A DNA stretch of 64,000 nt, taken from the NCBI GenBank assembly GCA_963169105.1, contig OY720636.1:94904583-94968582 (forward strand), given 5' to 3'. The notes under the pieces are model-generated. The model ran no database searches. It saw nothing but the letters and a program-made list of their open reading frames with translations, and was not told the origin of the DNA. Of the stretch, positions 33,656 through 43,519 are shown in pieces (within the stretch, counting starts at the first letter, position 1; the number at the start of each line of letters is the position of its first letter). Position numbers and translations under genes: made by a program. The DNA is from Ceriagrion tenellum. Taxonomy: Eukaryota > Arthropoda > Insecta > Odonata > Coenagrionidae.

Positions 33656-34199
33656 CCTCTTTATTTGGTCCATATACTTATTCCTGAGTCTATCTCAGGG
33701 GACTTTTCCCTTTATTTTAGCTTCAATTATGTTCTTGACAAGCCCATTGTATCTCAGGGTGTGTCCAATCCATCTGGTTCTCCTTTCCTCCATGGTGTTC
33801 TCTATGGTCCTTTCCTTTTCTACTCTTCTGTACTCTTCATCATTTCTTATTTTGTCCGTCCATATTATCTTCAACATCCTCCTCCAGCACCAGAATTCGA
33901 AGGCTTCTGGTCTGCTCTGGTCAGCTTTTCCAAATGTCAATGCTTCTGTTCCAAAGAGCTCTACTCTCCACACGAATTTTTTCACATACTGTTTCCTGGT
34001 TTGTAGTCCTATCTTCTTTGAGCACATCAGTTGTCTCTTCCCTATGAACGCCTTATTAGCTTGGGCTTTTCTCCGCTCGATTACCGTTGTACTTCTCCCG
34101 GCTCACGTGATCGTACTTCCGAGATGGGTGGACCAATCCACTTGCTGTAATATCTCTCCTCTCAGAATGACTTTACGTGCAGCTTCTCTCGCATATTAG
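33656..34199 (-). mobile_element. LINE family-1 C-terminal fragment
   Basis: The minus strand from 34,199 gives VILRGEILQQVDWSTHLGST, then a stop, then AQANKAFIGKRQLM. The 110-codon frame 34,027-33,695 follows: MCSKKIGLQTRKQYVKKFVW, then FGTEALTFGKADQSRPEAF, then FWCWRRMLKIIWTDKIRNDE, TRWIGHTLRYNGLVKNIIEA and KIKGKVP. This is the best preserved copy of the family's C-terminal tail in the window. The last ~100 bases (the 3' signature found elsewhere) are missing at its junction with MITE-A. Reverse-transcriptase core absent; inactive. Confidence 0.85.
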
Positions 34200-34790
34200 G
34201 ATTTTAGTCTTCGTCTTACTTATATTTATTATTGGAAATTATATTTGTTATTTTATCTTACCACTATGGATCTAATGCTAGATGCTATTGCAGCCTCGAA
34301 GGCGTGCAATTACCTCAGAGGGTAGAAATTGTCCAGAATTATATTATTTATGGCTGTATATCTGAATGAAAATCAAGAGTTGGAGTCCCACGATATTTCA
34401 ACTCCCTATAATCGCAATCACCATTACACCCTTCGTCGACTTTGAGGGTGTATTGATAAATCTACGTCAGCTACTCTCATTTCCCCTTTGATGCAAATGA
34501 GCTTATACCGGAATCCTGTAAATATTGACGCTTAAACATGCACATAATATATAACTTTAGCAGGGCTAAATAATGCCCTTTGCCCTCGACATTAATTCGG
34601 GTTATTTAATATTAATTTGTCAAATTTCGCATATTTCATAGTCATTTCATGTATAAGGTGTATTTGGTGTGGGTGTATTTTCATATCAACCATATTTGTT
34701 ATTTGCATGCTTTAACTTTTGTCCATCGTTTTTTCAAATAATTTATTCAAGTTTTACCTTAACTCTTTCGCTTGGTTCACATTATGATCG
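34200..34790. other. AT-rich stretch, nothing recognised
   Basis: No coding frame or repeat partner was recognised. A CTTTGATGCAAATGAGCTTA block near 34,487 partly echoes the loop region of the following hairpin. Confidence 0.4.
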
Positions 34791-34793
34791 ACC

Positions 34794-35141
34794 TAGAAAC
34801 GAAATATTTTAATACCTGAAGGATACCATCCTTATAAAATAACATTACAGAAACGATGTGGGTTTTAATGGAACATCTATCCATGGTTTCTGCTATAGAA
34901 ATTTATTTCTTTCGAGAAAAGCTATTCTGTATTAATGTTTAAGGTCGATCTTTCCCTTTCCCTCTTTATCGCAAATGAGCTGATATCGACCTAAAAGATT
35001 AATACGAAACAGTTTTTCTCGAAAGGAGTAAATTTCCATAGCAGAGCCCATGGATAGATGTTCCATTAAAACCCACATCGTTTCTGCAATGTTATTTTTA
35101 TGAGAAAGGTATCCTTCAGATATTGAAATAATTCGTTTCTA
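34794..35141. repeat. Long hairpin: ~156 bp near-perfect inverted arms, 35-base loop
   Basis: The left arm 34,794-34,949 and right arm 34,985-35,141 are inverted complements with few mismatches. Landmarks are CTGAAGGATACC / GGTATCCTTCAG, AACGATGTGGGTTTTAATGG / CCATTAAAACCCACATCGTT and GGAACATCTATCCATGG / CCATGGATAGATGTTCC. The loop is pyrimidine-rich. There is no coding frame. By structure it is a foldback MITE or a very recent inverted duplication; if transcribed it would give long double-stranded RNA. Confidence 0.9.
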
Positions 35142-35389
35142 ATTTGTACATTATATCATCTTATTTCCACTGGTATTTTCTGGCATAAAGTATTTCGACA
35201 CTTGGTAAAGCACCTTAAACAATGGTTGAGCGTTGGCTAATGAGGCACAATTAGTTCTATTAAATACCACCGTCTCAAACATATCAGGAAATGTACGAAC
35301 CACTTCTCCGCTGGAAAATGCAAATAATTATTTAGTTCAGATGTTCCTCTCTTTAGAATTCCGGCGACCTCCGGATACCGCGCATCATC

Positions 35390-35870
35390 AATTTTGTCAT
35401 TTTTACAAAAGGAGCCCGCTCAGCTTTCTTTTTCCATTCTTCAGGCCAAAAAATGAAAGCTTCTTGCATAAAAGAATATGTTTTCCCTCGAGTACATACA
35501 TCCTTTCAACAAGCACACGACGGCAGGCGTGATTGATTTGCATTGCCGTCATTTTTTTCACAAAAGCAGTGGCTGGCTCGCATTTTTCTTTGCGTATCGT
35601 GTTCTTCCGCGTGATTTCCGATGCTCCTCACGTGGGGGGCGCCACACGTGCCGCTGCTTAAGGAGCGTTCTGGTGCGCGCTTTGTTCGCCTTCGCTCGCC
35701 GCCACCGCCGACGGGAACCTTTTCCCCTCCTCCCATTCTGCGGTGGAGTGCGAGTGAAGGAAGCCGATCCGAAACTGTAAAGGGAGCGGCGCTTGCAGCT
35801 CCGGAATCAGGCAATACCCTTCCTTCAGTTCTTCCCAACCGATTTGCGTAAGGCACTGGACTGATAAACG
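35390..35870. other. CpG-rich segment with two CACGTG motifs
   Basis: CG dinucleotides are dense between about 35,600 and 35,850. Two E-box palindromes, CACGTG, lie at 35,629-35,634 and 35,645-35,650, sixteen bases apart. A 133-codon minus frame (35,907-35,506) and 76-100-codon plus frames overlap here; none shows a domain. It might be a promoter-associated island; no transcript evidence is available. Confidence 0.35.
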
Positions 35871-35909
35871 GCAAGCAAAAGATACGTTGAAGGGGGATTG
35901 ACAACACGA

Positions 35910-36665
35910 CCTAGAAAAATAAATATTTTCAGGCCACTGGCTTTTACATCGCTACGTTGACGTGCTTAAGATGGTCGAAGGGGGAATTGTGAGTCGTTGA
36001 GAGCACACTTTAACTCAATTCTGCCCACCGTAGCCTAATGGCTACACCCTGACTACCGAAAGTATGACGCTCTGTTGGAGGAACCACGAACTTAATCGCG
36101 ATTAACTTGTCAACACTGCGGTGTTGAAGGTCACGATCACCAAAATTTTTATGAGTACTTCAGATGACCATATGAGTAATATGCCATTAATTCATCAATA
36201 TCGCAAGCAAAAAGTTTTCTGGGCCGAAATGGGCAACTCTTCAAGTAAGTAAAAAAAAGTCCTTACACCGTGTAATGATTTTTTTTTCGACTCAGGACCG
36301 ACATTTTCCCTAAGGATGGCGGAAAACCCGCAAAAATCGCCGTCAGGACTCCACGACATATAAAAAAAATCCACGACATATAAATGAATGGATTAATGAA
36401 TTATAAACAGTAAAATATGGAAAAATTAACAGGTGTAGAAATATATCTTTGCAAATTGTCTCTGTGATTGTCTTGGATAATTATTGGGATCACTGGTGGT
36501 ATCACCGGTCGCTTTTTAACTTTGAAAACATTAGGAACAATTAAATATAGTAAATAATTTATGTTCGGGCATCCAATAGGGAGAGGCATCGGGGTATCTA
36601 ATCAAGGATCTTGTCGGGTATTAGTAATCTAGTGTGGAGGTTAGTCCTCATTTGATTGCAGACTT
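35910..36665. other. AT-rich stretch with a short tandem repeat
   Basis: TCCACGACATATAAA occurs twice near 36,350 and 36,370. Otherwise no gene or transposon feature was recognised. Confidence 0.45.
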
Positions 36666-36667
36666 TA

Positions 36668-37431
36668 CAAAAAAGAAAAATCTCTTAGTAAATTCCACGT
36701 TTAAAACTTTTATTACCGACCTAGGTTTCGATTGCCTTGCAATCATTTTCAAAGGTACATATGCATAGCATGCGAGTCAATATGTAGAGACCTGGGGAGG
36801 GGGAAGGATGGGGAGAGAGGTGGTTGGTTGATATCAGAGACGTGCGTCACGGTCAGTGGCAGGTGGTGGGGGGAGACGTATGGATGATAGGGGAGGAGTG
36901 GGAGGGAAAATCACATTCATTAAGGAGTTTCACAATTTTGTTGTTGGCGGCACTCAAAATTTTTAATTGTTCTAGATAGTCCAATTTGGCCTCTTTCTTC
37001 TCTATGTGGAGCACTTCCAGCACAAAGTCACTTGTATGGTCCTTCTCGATTAAATTTTTGGAAAAGGATGACGAGATTTTTTCTTTCACCTAACACGTTT
37101 TATGTTCTCGAGCCCTTAAAGAGATTGCTCGACCATTTATTCCGATATAGTGTGAAGTACAATTGGCTGTGGTACATTTTAGCTTGAATATACCATTTCT
37201 GTTCATAGGTGTCACTTCGTCCTTCGAGTTGAATGACAATTTGCCCAAATTTTTTGGGGTGTAAAAAGAAACTTAAAACTTGTTCTTTGGGAAGGTGTCG
37301 ATTAATTTATACGGTATGTTCCCAAGAAAGGGAAGTTTACACCATCGCTTGGGAATGATTGCAAGGTAATCGAAACCTAGGTCGGTAATAAAAGTTTAAA
37401 TTGTAGAATTTACTAAGTGATTTTTCTTTTT
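36668..37431 (-). mobile_element. Penelope-like element remnant bounded by ~80 bp inverted arms
   Basis: The arms 36,668-36,750 and 37,350-37,431 are inverted complements (AAGAAAAATC, CTTAGTAAATTC, ACTTTTATTACCGACC, TAGGTTTCGATT, CCTTGCAATCATT). Each arm contains a perfect or near-perfect hairpin GATTGC-CTT-GCAATC next to GAAACCTAGGTC. That resembles stem II, the GAAA core, a tiny stem III and a GUC cleavage triplet of a hammerhead; the CTGANGA half has decayed (TTTGAAAA and TTGGGAA). Between the arms is a minus-strand GIY-YIG coding remnant. The structure fits a Penelope-like retroelement with inverted terminal repeats. Confidence 0.7.
36853..37345 (-). pseudogene. GIY-YIG endonuclease C-terminal domain of a Penelope-like element
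   Basis: Minus-strand reading gives NIPYKLIDTFPKNKF, stop, VSFYTPKNLGKLSFNSKD, then NRNGIFKLKCTTANC, then SHYIGINGRAISLRAREHK, then a stop, then SSSFSKNLIEKDHTSDFVLE and VLHIEKKEAKLDYLEQLKIL. The GIFKLKC...YIG...R...R.REH series is the GIY-YIG signature (G-I-Y changed to G-I-F), and the following helix-rich tail is typical of the nuclease at the C-terminus of Penelope-like reverse transcriptases. In these elements it nicks DNA for target-primed reverse transcription. Two stops and loss of the reverse transcriptase show a dead copy. Confidence 0.75.
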
Positions 37432-37850
37432 CGTCATGTCTACAGTAACATTCCACAAAGTTACGCCTTCGACCATCACGTTTACTCATTTTATTGGTTA
37501 GATTTTGACTCGTTTTTTCCTCTGATCTTTTAATTTGCTCGAGAATTGAATTTCTTGTTTTGCTGAGAGCCTACCCTGTGCCCTTATTCATTATTTTTTA
37601 TTCTATTCTAATTTCTATGACTTCTTTGGTACTCGATCTCAATATCAACAGAAGACGAAACCCAATTCTTCTGCAAATTAAAAATGCCAGAGGAAAAAAG
37701 GCACCAAACTCTACCGAATCAGATGAAAACTAACCCCATCACCAGACCGTATAAACCCAGCAAGATCCTTCGTCCGACATTAGCATAATAACGATGGAAT
37801 GGAAAACCATCAAAATATTGGCAGCAGAGACCTTACGATGAAATTATAAT
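37432..37850. other. Short unique stretch with Penelope-associated block
   Basis: ACATTCCACAAAGTTACGCC at 37,448-37,467 matches blocks at 22.6 and 27.5 kb and probably belongs to the outer end of the neighbouring Penelope-like element. The remainder is AT-rich with no recognisable gene. Confidence 0.4.
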
Positions 37851-37945
37851 GAAAAAAATCGACCTGTACCGGGAAGTGAACCACGGCCCTTAGGCTTTCC
37901 GGGCTCATACGCAGAACACTACGCTACCCAGGCTTCCTAATCCTC
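37850..37945 (-). repeat. tRNA-derived SINE (minus strand)
   Basis: On the minus strand AGCCTGGGTAGCGTAGTG is A-box-like, followed by CTGCGTATGAGCCCGG and the B-box region CGTGGTTCACTTCCCGG, then a GATTTTTTTC transition into the body. The same family recurs at 38.1-38.2 and 52.1-52.2 kb. Acceptor pairing is poor, so it is not a functional tRNA gene. Confidence 0.6.
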
Positions 37946-38104
37946 AGGGCAATTTAGAGGGATAGGTATGGATTATATATTAAGCCCTTGGGGTTCATCA
38001 AAGATGGCAACGCAAGGGAGAATAGACTTCAAGGAAGCCATAGCATGAGCACTGTATCCTACACGAGCGCTTAAGCCGCGCTTGGCTCTGTATATAAAGC
38101 ATTC

Positions 38105-38225
38105 AGGCCTGTGCAATGAAATTGTTATGAGAAAAAAGTCAGCCTGGACCGGAAAATGAACCGGCCGATTTTTCCTCATGGCAATTTCATTGTATTTCAC
38201 CACCGTATTCGCGGCAGGCCCGGGT
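38105..38225. repeat. SINE-family fragment with short palindromic ends
   Basis: AATGAAATTGTTATGAG and CTCATGGCAATTTCATTG bracket a reduced tRNA-like segment (GCCTGGACCGG). They are followed by CACCGTATTCGCGGCAGGCC, which is shared with 52,190-52,216. It is a partial or internally deleted member of the family at 52.1 kb. Confidence 0.55.
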
Positions 38226-38229
38226 CAAG

Positions 38230-38615
38230 TTTACAACAGACGTAGGACTTGCAGAAGATTCATATTGTAGGAATATGTCCGATCAGATGATTCGAGTATA
38301 TAAAAACGTCTTCAACTCTAGGAAATTGAATATTTTTCCTTGCTGATAAATTATTGTCCTATAATCACTCATAACGAAACTAAAAAAATTTGCGCATTTT
38401 CAAAAATTTTGCGCATTGAGCATTTTTATTTGGAGAAATGATCTTTCTATACTTTATAACAAATCTCTTCGTGCTTAACTGGAGGGGGAAAAGATTCTAC
38501 TCGTTATTTTAGTAGCCTATCATCGGAGAGCACAATTTTACCACATACCTTGGTAAGCTCCTTTTTTCTCAGAAAATGTCTATAAAGTTGGTTTTGAAAT
38601 CGCTGATAATTTGGT
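38230..38615. other. AT-rich stretch, nothing recognised
   Basis: Very T/A-rich. A TTGCGCATTTTCAAAAATTT stretch with an immediate partial repeat (TTTTGCGCATTGAGCATTTT) lies near 38,390. Confidence 0.45.
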
Positions 38616-38617
38616 TT

Positions 38618-38790
38618 TCATTATTGGTCATTCTATGCTAAAATCGGTTGACTGCAGCCCTTCTCTCTTCCCTACCTAATACTAGTTTCATTACTTCCTG
38701 GTAGCTCTTCTTGTGAAGTTTCCTCTTTATTTGGTCCATAAACTTTTTCCTGGGTTTTCCTCTGGGGGCTTTACCCTCGAGTGAAAGGTA
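38618..38790 (-). mobile_element. LINE family-1 3' terminal fragment
   Basis: The plus strand shows GGTTGACTGCAGCCCTTC, CTTCCTCTTTATTTGGTCC (with small changes) and AAACTTTTTCCTGGG, the reverse complement of the family-1 3' end seen at 43.1 and 59.8 kb. Only the last ~150 bases of the LINE are present. Confidence 0.7.
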
Positions 38791-39845
38791 TTAAATATTG
38801 ATTCATGTTAAATTTTGATCCTTTTCATTTTCCGTCATTGTTTGCTACAGAGAAAATTAAATTATTCAGCGTATGAGTCTTCATTTGATCGTTTTTGAGG
38901 CCCCATAAATTATTTGTTAACATAATTTGATCTCTTAAAAACGATAGAAACACAGGTCAACCATATCAAAATAATCAAAACAAAACCTTGCCAATGTTTT
39001 TGCCAACTAATACCGGTGCTTTCCGAAAATGGGTATTGATTGAGCCAATCTATCAAAATGCGGGGAAGGAAGAAAATTTTTTTTGCAAAAATATTTGCCA
39101 TTCCAAGCACTATATTCGAAGCTTAGCGGACGAATTCTCATTATTAAATAAAACGATCATTGTTGAACGATATGATGTACCGGGAACTCGTTCTAATTAC
39201 AAGCTTGATCTTCCGTAGTCATAAATCATGTATGAGTCATTATTTTATGATCAGTCCGATTCCGAGTGACTGGCACACATTCTTCTGGTGTTTTCTGATG
39301 GATAGGCTACTACTTGGCTCATCAGCCATTTTCATTTATCTCGGTTTTGGACCTACATTAATCCCTCTGGCTCAACAATTTTCCCAGGTGGAATAAGACT
39401 AGCCATGTGAACAGATTGACAGGCGGTATATTAGTATATTTTGCAAGAGAAGACTCTGTCTCTAGGTGAAATTTTCGGTTGGGCAGGAGAAAGTGACATG
39501 ATAAATAGGACTAGATAGGCTTTTATGAAAAAAAGAAGTGGGCTAAAGGAAGATTAAGAATAAAAATGTGAGTGTAATCGTGGCAGACGTAGAAGTTACC
39601 TTTTAAACCAGAAGTGGCATCATGGTCCCTTCTTTCGCCTTGTAGTTGTCGTCATCCAAAATACAAACCGCCCTTGAAAGGCTCACAGTTACTGGTAACA
39701 CCTGGTAACATTTGAAGAATGACGCCCGCATTTAAAGGATCGTAGGCTTTTCCGGTGGATGACATTATTGAAGATATCTCGGGAATGGCACCAGATTAGG
39801 CTTTTCTCCAGATTAGACTCACCCTCCATAGGGAAAAGAACTTAG
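38790..39845. other. AT-rich stretch, nothing recognised
   Basis: Frames at 38,988-39,218 and 39,160-39,396 (plus) and 39,110-38,910 (minus) overlap and carry no motif. No repeat was recognised. Confidence 0.4.
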
Positions 39846-39849
39846 TGCC

Positions 39850-40110
39850 TAGTGTTGAATGAATGAATATACGTTTATTTCCACCCTTAAACAAAATACA
39901 ATAAAATAACAAAGAGCAGCATCAACAAGAAGTGCGGGTCCCGTTCTAGGCTGGCGCCTCTTCAGGGTTCGTATAATATATATGATTAATGGAATTATAT
40001 GGCACTGGTACGGAAAGATACTGACTTGGCATTCACCGTAGTACGGTAGCAAGCCCATAAAGCCACCGTCATACCACCAAACTTAGCAAAGCTACGAATA
40101 ACAAACGAGA
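39850..40110 (-). mobile_element. LINE-like 3' tail (minus strand), tentative
   Basis: Read on the minus strand, the segment ends GGAAATAAACGTATATTCAT followed by TCATTCAACAC, an AT-rich ATTCATTCA terminus like LINE 3' ends. Upstream on that strand are CGAACCCTGAAGAGGCGCC and an AT-rich UTR. No coding part was found. Confidence 0.35.
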
Positions 40111-40254
40111 CAGATAAGCACAAACAGAAAATATATAACAATATATAAAATGATTTTCGAGCAAAATGAATAAACTATGGGTTCATAACACTTGATAAAT
40201 GTCTCTGGTATATTTACTGGTTCTTTTGTAAATAATAAATAATTTAATAGAAAA

Positions 40255-40640
40255 AGTAGGATAGGGTCAGGAATGAGTGGGTAATGAATAGATCTGGGTT
40301 AGATGCTCCAGTAATGGATATATATGAAAGAAGTGTGCTTTGTTGGTTTGGCCATGTTGAGAGAACGGATGAAAGTCGAATTATAAAACAGATATATAAG
40401 AGTGAAATCAATGGTGCGAGAGGTGGGGGTAGGCCGAGATAGTTGTGGTTGAATGTGGTTGAGGAAATTCTTAGGAGGAGGAATATTAGGAGTCTTAGTC
40501 TATTAGGCGATTAAACTGGAGGGCGTGTATGAAGCAGTGTATGGGGGTAAATGAGGCGAAAGAGGTTTGCAAGGATCGGTCAGTGTGGAGGAAATTATTG
40601 AAGCAGAGTTGGGTGTACAAATAATGGATTTTTGAGTGAA
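40255..40640 (+). mobile_element. LINE C-terminal fragment, second family
   Basis: The translation gives VRNEWVMNRSGLDAPVMDIY, then ERSVLCWFGHVERTDESRII, then KQIYKSEINGARGGGRPR, a stop where Trp-rich sequence continues (LWLNVVEEILRRRNIRSL), then KRFARIGQCGG in a shifted frame. The order LRWFGHVER, then K-IY----G-RGRGRPR--W, then V--L is the familiar C-terminal tail of many arthropod non-LTR retrotransposons. It is distinct from family 1 (FETWCWRRMLKI). It ends near ATGGCGTGATTGGTATGTAT. Stops and a frameshift show an inactive copy. Confidence 0.75.
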
Positions 40641-40649
40641 ACTTTGTTA

Positions 40650-41044
40650 CTCTGCCCACTCCGGAAGGGAATGGCGTGATTGGTATGTATGTATATGCAT
40701 TAAATAAAAGTCTAAAGACACTGGCGCTGGTAGGGAGTCACTGGGGTTAGGGAGTGGGTCTGGGGGGTTCACTGGGGAGGACACTGGTTCTTCTGCAGCC
40801 TTGATTTTCTTCTTCATCGATTTCTCCTTAGGGTGCATCGGGAACTGAGGTGTTGGTGGTATGCTGCTGATGGGTGACATCTGGGTGTTAAAGGTGTCGG
40901 CGGACGGAGTAACCTCGGCGTTGTGCATAGTTTATTTTCGGGTTTATTTGGTAATGGACCTCCCGCCGTGCGCATTAAGATGTCCAGCAGATCCTGGTTA
41001 GTGTCAGTAATCCTCCTCGTTTTGTCACAGCAAAGGTGGCACAT
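40650..41044 (-). pseudogene. Frameshifted Pro/Ser-rich open frame of unknown family
   Basis: Two overlapping minus-strand frames look like one broken ORF. 41,044 onward reads MCHLCCDKTRRITDTNQDLL, then DILMRTAGGPLPNKPENK. After a probable frameshift near 40,930 the second frame reads EVTPSADTFNTQMSPISSIP, then HPKEKSMKKKIKAAEEP and a Pro/Ser/Asn repeat-like stretch. The composition is more protein-like than that of random frames here. It could be a retroelement ORF1/gag-like remnant, since LINE and Penelope fragments lie on both sides, but no zinc knuckle or RNA-binding motif is visible. Confidence 0.35.
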
Positions 41045-41129
41045 CCTTTGAAGAAAAATGGCCGAGTATATATAAAGTGAACAGTTTCAAGATATTTTTA
41101 ACGACGTAATTGACTCACTGGACCCCATG

Positions 41130-41345
41130 AACTAGTCCGGGCTTTACGAAATAAAGTGTGACTCATGTGAGGCAGAATACGTGGGTCAAACAGGAAGAAA
41201 TGTGTACGCACAAAGTGCCTAGCCAAAGGAGTCACGAGATCCCATTTGGCAAAATACCTAATGGAAGAATCCCACCACACGGACTTCCGAGTGAATATTT
41301 TAAGAATAGGGTTGTTTAACAATTTTTTTTATTTGAGAAATCAAA
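41130..41345 (+). pseudogene. GIY-YIG endonuclease fragment of a Penelope-like element
   Basis: In one frame LYEIKCDSCEAEYVGQTGRN is followed by VYAQSA and a stop. In the next frame KCLAKGVTRSHLAKYLMEES, then HHTDFRVNILRIG. The YEIKC--C---YVGQTGR block is the classic GIY-YIG motif, and the S-LAKYL-E--H segment is the following helix of Penelope-like nucleases. One frameshift near 41,220 breaks it. No upstream reverse transcriptase was found. Orientation is opposite to the copy at 36.9-37.3 kb. Confidence 0.8.
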
Positions 41346-43080
41346 AGATCATGCTTCAGAAGGAGTAATGACAACTATCCTATGGTAATCTCTTCGTTTT
41401 ACAACCTAAGAGAAGGGTTTAAAAAGTTACAAATTTTAAAGCACGCCAAAAATCCCTACTTCCATCTTGAATTGATGTGTGATGTTACAAACCTGTTCAT
41501 ACAGGAATACGGTGTTGTTAAAGTAGCGCAGGCAGTCACCCGACTGAGAATTACCGGCTTAAAGAGGAAATTTGTATATATATAAATATATATACACTTA
41601 TCCAGATACAAGTTTGACCCCTCATTTTCATTATTATTAAAGGGAACTCTATTATTACTCTATGTACTTAATTACTGATTGAAGATCTGAACAGCTTTTT
41701 GAGAATAACATCAGGAATCCTCATCATTTTTCTCATGTAACCGAATTAATAGAGAAAAGAGTATGATCCCTCTGTATTTAAAAGTAATTTGAAAGCGTCG
41801 TTAAAACAAAACTGCACTAAAGTATCTAGCAATGGTTACTGTTTTAGAGAAAACTGTTTATTTGACGTTATTTTCCACGGCCTGTCATATTTTCCTATTC
41901 ACATTTAACAATATTAAAATGCTTCTTTCCTTGAATTCCATGATTTCCGAAGTTGGAAAATTTGCATTTGTCAGACCCTTTGGCCATAAAATAAAAACAT
42001 CAATTATAATTACTCGTGCCGGAGTTAATGGGTTACCTTGCAGAAAGTGTTCAGCCACTGCAGCGTATCACGACAAAAGAGAAAAAAATCCATTAAACCA
42101 AACTTTCACGAGAGTTTGAAATAATTATTCTCTTTCACCCTTTACAAATTTCAAGATAATTGGAATTTTCAAACTCATTAAGGTGACATTAACTCGTTTT
42201 CAGGTAAAGCTCTTCAGCCTTAAAATTGTAACACTCAGATTGTAAAATATATAAAAAAATGTTTGCTTCCTAAAAATAGGATAAGCATGACTCACTTTTC
42301 AATGAATGCTCCCATTTGTGTCACCACCTGATACCATAATATTGAATCCCTCTCGTTATCACTTAACTAAGGAAGTACAGGTAACTTTACTAAATTTTTA
42401 CTAGATACGAGACATGCGTAACACACGACTTTTGCATCCCGGATGAAAAGTGCGGTGGACCGATATTTCAGCTCACGCACAAATATTGGATAACTTTAGA
42501 ATGCTGATATAATAACAATTAATTGTTAGAGGATGTAAAAGTATTTTCTAAGTATAGCATTATTACATTTACCTTCAATAAAAAACTACATATGGATATC
42601 TTAATTAATCATATCATAATATTATTTTCCTGAGATGATACATTCCTTTAAATTACCCTCCGCATTTCTCGCTACTGCCGCTGGCAGGAAGCAGCACTAA
42701 GAGTATTGAGTACTTCATTATGTGGTCAATAGAGTGTGAATACGAGGCTAAAAAACATAGCAGTTGTGATATTCCCTTCACTTTATGGTATTCTGCAAAC
42801 ATTTTATGCCCATGACTACGAATTTTTGCAAATTGATTAAGCGTATCTTCCTGTACGGATTGCGAAATTCTTCATATTTTTGGAATTAATGCATATTTTC
42901 TGCGTTTTTGTGCAAGGATTAAAGTAAACTACACTTATAGGCGTGGTAATGAACTGCTGATGACGTAGAGAAGTGAGGGATTATTAATAGGAAATTAATT
43001 TTATGACAGAGGAGCTTTGAAATAGGTTGGTGGAAAATTACCAGTTGAGCGTGATAGAGGAGCTTAAAGAATTGTCATTT
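41346..43080. other. AT-rich stretch, nothing firmly recognised
   Basis: A TATATA microsatellite lies at 41,571-41,602. The 95-codon frame at 41,832-42,119 (plus) has no recognisable domain. No repeat partner or RNA gene was seen. Confidence 0.4.
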
Positions 43081-43083
43081 TGG

Positions 43084-43515
43084 ATCATCATCAGTGGTCG
43101 TTCAAACCTAAGATTGGTTGACTGCAGCACTCCATCCTTCCCCATATAATGCTAGTTCCCTTATCTCCTCGTACCTTTTCCTAAGTACTGTCATCTTTAT
43201 TTGGTTTATGAACTCTTTCCTGGGTCTTCCTCTAGGACTTATCCCTCTATTTCGCCTACAATCATGTACCTCACGGACCAATTGTCTCAGGGTTTGTCCA
43301 ATCTGTCCTGTTCTTCTTTTCTATATGGTTTTTCATATGGTCATTTCCTATATTACTCATCCCTCCCTTTCGTCGTTTCTTATTTTGTCCGTCCATTTTA
43401 TCATCAGCATGCTCCTCCAGCACCAGGTTTCAAAGGCTTTTAGTCTTTTCTGGTCACCTGGTCCATGGTCCAATGGTACATGACTCCAACCCATAGAGTG
43501 CTCCACTCCACAATA
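43084..43515 (-). mobile_element. LINE family-1 3' end
   Basis: Reverse complement of the family-1 tail. The plus strand shows GGTCGTTCAAACCTAAGATT (3' signature), GGTTGACTGCAGCACTCC, CTTTATTTGGTTTATGAACT, CAGGGTTTGTCCAATCTGTC and CTCCAGCACCAGGTTTCAAA, ending near GGTCCATGGTCCAATGG, which is the GSEAWTI block. The 121- and 80-codon plus-strand frames across it are antisense shadows. Several frame breaks; inactive. Confidence 0.8.
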
Positions 43516-43519
43516 CTGA

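Noticed and set aside
33729..34199. 156-codon plus-strand frame, one of the longest in the window
   Set aside because: It is the antisense of the LINE family-1 C-terminus, whose minus-strand translation gives recognised motifs (FWCWRRMLKI, RWIGHTLR).
43118..43483. 121-codon plus-strand frame with hydrophobic runs
   Set aside because: Antisense shadow of a minus-strand LINE 3' end; the same shadow appears at 59,854-60,254.
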